From JAUIAI01 sp045106815 (lineage in GTDB: Bacteria > Pseudomonadota > Gammaproteobacteria > Burkholderiales > Burkholderiaceae_E): a stretch of 64,000 nt of DNA. Position numbers and translations under genes: made by a program. The DNA lies in NCBI GenBank assembly GCA_045106815.1, contig JBGCFG010000003.1:248001-312000 (forward strand), in the 5' to 3' direction. The first letter of the stretch is position 1; every line of letters starts with the position of its first letter. The notes below the pieces were generated by a model. It was not told where the DNA came from, searched no databases, and worked only from the letters and a program-made list of their open reading frames with translations. Below are positions 61,184-64,000 of the stretch, piece by piece.

Positions 61184-64000
61184 CTACCCCGCCAAACTGC
61201 GATGCAACTCCTGCACACTGTAGACATCCATTTTGCTTCGTTTCTGCATGCCTTCCACGACCGCTCGCGCACCCGCCGGTGTCGTGAAGCAGGCCACGCG
61301 CTGGGCCAGCGCAGTGGTGCGGATAGAGCGAGAATCAGTGACAGCATTGCGCCGGTCTTCCACTGTGTTGATCACCATCGCAATCTCGCCATTGATCAGC
61401 ATATCAACCACATGAGGCCGGCCCTCAAGCACCTTGTTGACGCGCTTGACAGGTAAGTCAGCCGCCTGCAGCGCCTTCGCTGTACCCGAGGTGGCAAACA
61501 AACTGAAGCCAAGTTCGTGTAGCTGGCGGGCGGCCGGCAAGATGCCTTCTTTGTCGCTGTCGCGAACCGAAATAAACACGCCTCCCGACTCAGGCAGAGA
61601 AACGCTCGCCCCCATTTGGGACTTCATGAACGCCTCACCAAAGCTCTTACCGACACCCATGACTTCGCCGGTGGACTTCATCTCAGGCCCCAGAATCGTA
61701 TCGACACCGGGGAACTTGGTGAACGGGAAAACGGCCTCTTTGACGCTGTAGTAGCTGGGTGTGATTTCGGTGGTAACGCCTTGCTCATCAAGCGACCGGC
61801 CCGCCATACAACGTGCGGCAATCTTGGCAAGCGGCAGACTGGTTGCTTTTGAAACATACGGGACAGTTCTGGACGCGCGTGGATTGACCTCAAGCACATA
61901 CACGGTTGCATCTTCGGCATTGGCACTGCTTTTTTGAATCGCAAACTGGACATTCATCAGTCCAATCACGCCCAGCGCCTTCGCCATTAAGCCTGTCTGG
62001 CGTTTGAGCTCATCGACAAGTGCCGTCGTTAGCGAATATGGAGGCAATGAGCAAGCCGAGTCACCCGAATGCACGCCGGCCTGCTCGATATGCTCCATGA
62101 CACCGCCGATCAAGACTCGCTCGCCATCACAAATGCAGTCAACGTCCACTTCAATCGCATCATTGAGAAAGCGATCAAGCAATACTGGGCTGTCATCACT
62201 GACCTTAACCGCCTCACGCATGTAGCGCTCAAGATCGGTCTGCTCATGCACGATTTCCATCGCACGGCCACCCAGCACATAGCTTGGCCGCACAACGAGC
62301 GGATAGCCGATCTCTTCAGAAAGGCGCAGGGCTTCGGCTTCGGTTCGCGCCGTGCGATTGGGTGGCTGGCGCAGCTTCAATTCGTTAAGCAATTGCTGGA
62401 ATCGTTCCCGGTCTTCGGCCATGTCGATTGACTCGGGCGATGTGCCGATGATGGGCACGCCGTTTGCCTCAAGCGCAAGCGCAAGTTTCAACGGCGTCTG
62501 CCCGCCAAACTGCACGATCACGCCTTCAGGCTTTTCAATTTCGACCACTTCCAGCACGTCTTCGAGCGTCAAGGGCTCGAAGTACAGCCGGTCTGAGGTG
62601 TCGTAGTCGGTAGACACCGTCTCCGGGTTGCAGTTGACCATGATGGTCTCAAAGCCGTCTTCTTTCAGCGCAAACGCTGCATGCACACAGCAGTAATCAA
62701 ATTCAATTCCCTGCCCTATGCGGTTGGGCCCGCCACCGAGCACCATGATTTTGCGCTTGTCAGTCGGTTCCGATTCGTCTTGCTCTTCATAGGTGGAATA
62801 AAGATAGGCCGTGCTGGTCGCAAACTCCGCCGCGCAGGTATCGACTCGCTTATAAACCGGCCGTACGCCGAGACTGTGACGGTGCGCCCTGACCTGGGCC
62901 TCATCCGACTTCATCAGCCATGCCATGCGCCGATCGGAAAAACCCATGCGCTTGATGTAGCGCATCGTGACCGCATCAATCGACTCGAGCGATTCTTTTT
63001 CGAGCGCGAGTTCAACATTGACGATTTCTTCGATCTGCTCCAGAAACCACGGGTCAATACGGGTCAGGCGATTCACCTCGTCCAGATCAAGCCCCTGTGC
63101 AAACGCGTCACCGACATACCAAATGCGCGCAGGCCCAGGTTCACCAAGCTCCTTCTCCAGTTCCTGGCGGTCGGTGGTCATTTGATTCAGACCATCGACA
63201 CCAGTTTCAAGGCCGCGCATGGCTTTTTGCAGACTCTCCTGAAAAGTGCGCCCGATAGCCATCACCTCACCGACCGATTTCATCTGCGTGGTCAAGCGTG
63301 AATCTGCCTGCGGAAACTTCTCAAACGCAAACCGCGGAATCTTTGTCACGACATAGTCGATTGTCGGCTCAAAGGATGCTGGCGTTGCGCCCCCGGTAAT
63401 ATCATTGGCGAGTTCGTCAAGCGTGAAGCCCACCGCGAGCTTTGCCGCAATCTTGGCAATGGGAAAACCCGTCGCCTTCGAAGCAAGTGCTGAGGAACGG
63501 GAAACGCGAGGATTCATCTCAATGACGATGAGCCTGCCGTTCTCGGGATTAACTGCAAACTGAACATTCGAGCCACCGGTCTCAACACCGATCTCGCGCA
63601 AAATCGCAATCGATGCATTGCGCATCAGTTGATATTCTTTGTCGGTCAGAGTCTGCGCGGGCGCAACTGTAATGCTGTCGCCCGTATGCACGCCCATTGG
63701 GTCCAGGTTTTCAATCGAGCAAACGATAATGCAGTTATCGAGCCGATCACGTACCACCTCCATCTCGTACTCTTTCCAGCCGATCATGGATTCTTCAATG
63801 AGTAACTCATTGGTTGGCGATGCTTCTAGCCCGCGCCGGCAGATCATTTCAAATTCTTCGGCGTTATAGGCAATGCCGCCGCCACTGCCCCCAAGTGTGA
63901 AACTCGGGCGAATAATGACCGGAAAGCCAAGTCGTTTTTGCACATCCCAGGCATCGGCAAGGGAATGTGCGATACCCGAGCGCGCTGAATCAAGCCCGAT
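61184..64000 (-). CDS. carB: Carbamoyl-phosphate synthase large subunit (5' part outside window)
   Basis: Makes carbamoyl phosphate for arginine and pyrimidines. The last 938 residues are visible; family length is about 1080, so about 140 N-terminal residues lie beyond the edge. Seen: most of the first ATP-grasp unit (FPVIIRPSFTLGGSGGGIAYN), the oligomerisation domain, the second ATP-grasp unit (YPLVVRPSYVLGGRAMEIV) and the MGS-like allosteric C-terminal domain (SVRDSDKEGILPAARQLHELGFSLFATSGTAKAL). The frame is intact. Confidence 0.97.
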   Translation of the reverse strand: MGLDSARSGIAHSLADAWDVQKRLGFPVIIRPSFTLGGSGGGIAYNAEEFEMICRRGLEASPTNELLIEESMIGWKEYEMEVVRDRLDNCIIVCSIENLDPMGVHTGDSITVAPAQTLTDKEYQLMRNASIAILREIGVETGGSNVQFAVNPENGRLIVIEMNPRVSRSSALASKATGFPIAKIAAKLAVGFTLDELANDITGGATPASFEPTIDYVVTKIPRFAFEKFPQADSRLTTQMKSVGEVMAIGRTFQESLQKAMRGLETGVDGLNQMTTDRQELEKELGEPGPARIWYVGDAFAQGLDLDEVNRLTRIDPWFLEQIEEIVNVELALEKESLESIDAVTMRYIKRMGFSDRRMAWLMKSDEAQVRAHRHSLGVRPVYKRVDTCAAEFATSTAYLYSTYEEQDESEPTDKRKIMVLGGGPNRIGQGIEFDYCCVHAAFALKEDGFETIMVNCNPETVSTDYDTSDRLYFEPLTLEDVLEVVEIEKPEGVIVQFGGQTPLKLALALEANGVPIIGTSPESIDMAEDRERFQQLLNELKLRQPPNRTARTEAEALRLSEEIGYPLVVRPSYVLGGRAMEIVHEQTDLERYMREAVKVSDDSPVLLDRFLNDAIEVDVDCICDGERVLIGGVMEHIEQAGVHSGDSACSLPPYSLTTALVDELKRQTGLMAKALGVIGLMNVQFAIQKSSANAEDATVYVLEVNPRASRTVPYVSKATSLPLAKIAARCMAGRSLDEQGVTTEITPSYYSVKEAVFPFTKFPGVDTILGPEMKSTGEVMGVGKSFGEAFMKSQMGASVSLPESGGVFISVRDSDKEGILPAARQLHELGFSLFATSGTAKALQAADLPVKRVNKVLEGRPHVVDMLINGEIAMVINTVEDRRNAVTDSRSIRTTALAQRVACFTTPAGARAVVEGMQKRSKMDVYSVQELHRSLAG

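Overview
The window is a chromosomal segment of a betaproteobacterium, most likely of the order Burkholderiales and close to the Alcaligenaceae. This is inferred from gene order and protein character: hrpA-argA-yggX at one end, carB-greA-yhbY-rlmE-ftsH-folP-glmM-tRNA at the other, and between them a flagellar regulon headed by flhDC that also encodes FlhF. GC content is moderately high throughout. I see no prophage, insertion sequence or CRISPR array.

Layout. 1-7516 holds housekeeping genes (hrpA, argA, yggX, rpiA) and an EAL-HDOD signalling gene that closes the flgKL operon. 7552-17727 (minus) is flgBCDEFGHIJKL: rod, hook, rings and junction proteins. 17858-20341 (plus) is flgA, flgM, flgN and an FkbM-type methyltransferase. 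20332-26476 (minus) is flhB-flhA-flhF-(flhG-like)-fliA. 26601-29553 (minus) is flhDC followed by motAB. 29910-34880 (plus) has two flagellins, fliD, fliS, fliT and a ycgR-type PilZ brake. 34898-46654 is fliE (minus) and fliFGHIJK-fliLMNOPQR (plus). 46737-54067 carries five signalling genes: a REC-histidine kinase with a LuxR-type regulator, a membrane histidine kinase, and a six-PAS HisKA_2 kinase with an ANTAR (RNA-binding) response regulator. 54285-64000 has three tRNAs (His, Arg, Pro), glmM, folP, a 200-bp palindromic element, ftsH, rlmE, yhbY, greA and the 3' part of carB.

How it works together. The window encodes a practically complete flagellum (basal body, type III export apparatus, hook, filament, stator) with its hierarchy: FlhDC as master activator, FliA (sigma28) as late sigma factor, FlgM as anti-sigma. 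Promoters with the sigma28 architecture (TAAA-type -35, exactly 11 bp, CCGATA-type -10) are readable before flgM, the first flagellin and fliS. Chemotaxis genes are absent and must lie elsewhere.

Points most worth a second look: the nested inverted repeat between folP and ftsH; an FlhG-like protein that has lost its P-loop but kept the DQA-type motif that acts on FlhF; a FliP without signal peptide; a degenerate EAL-HDOD protein and an FkbM methyltransferase embedded in flagellar operons; and a HisKA_2/ANTAR pair whose RNA targets are unknown.
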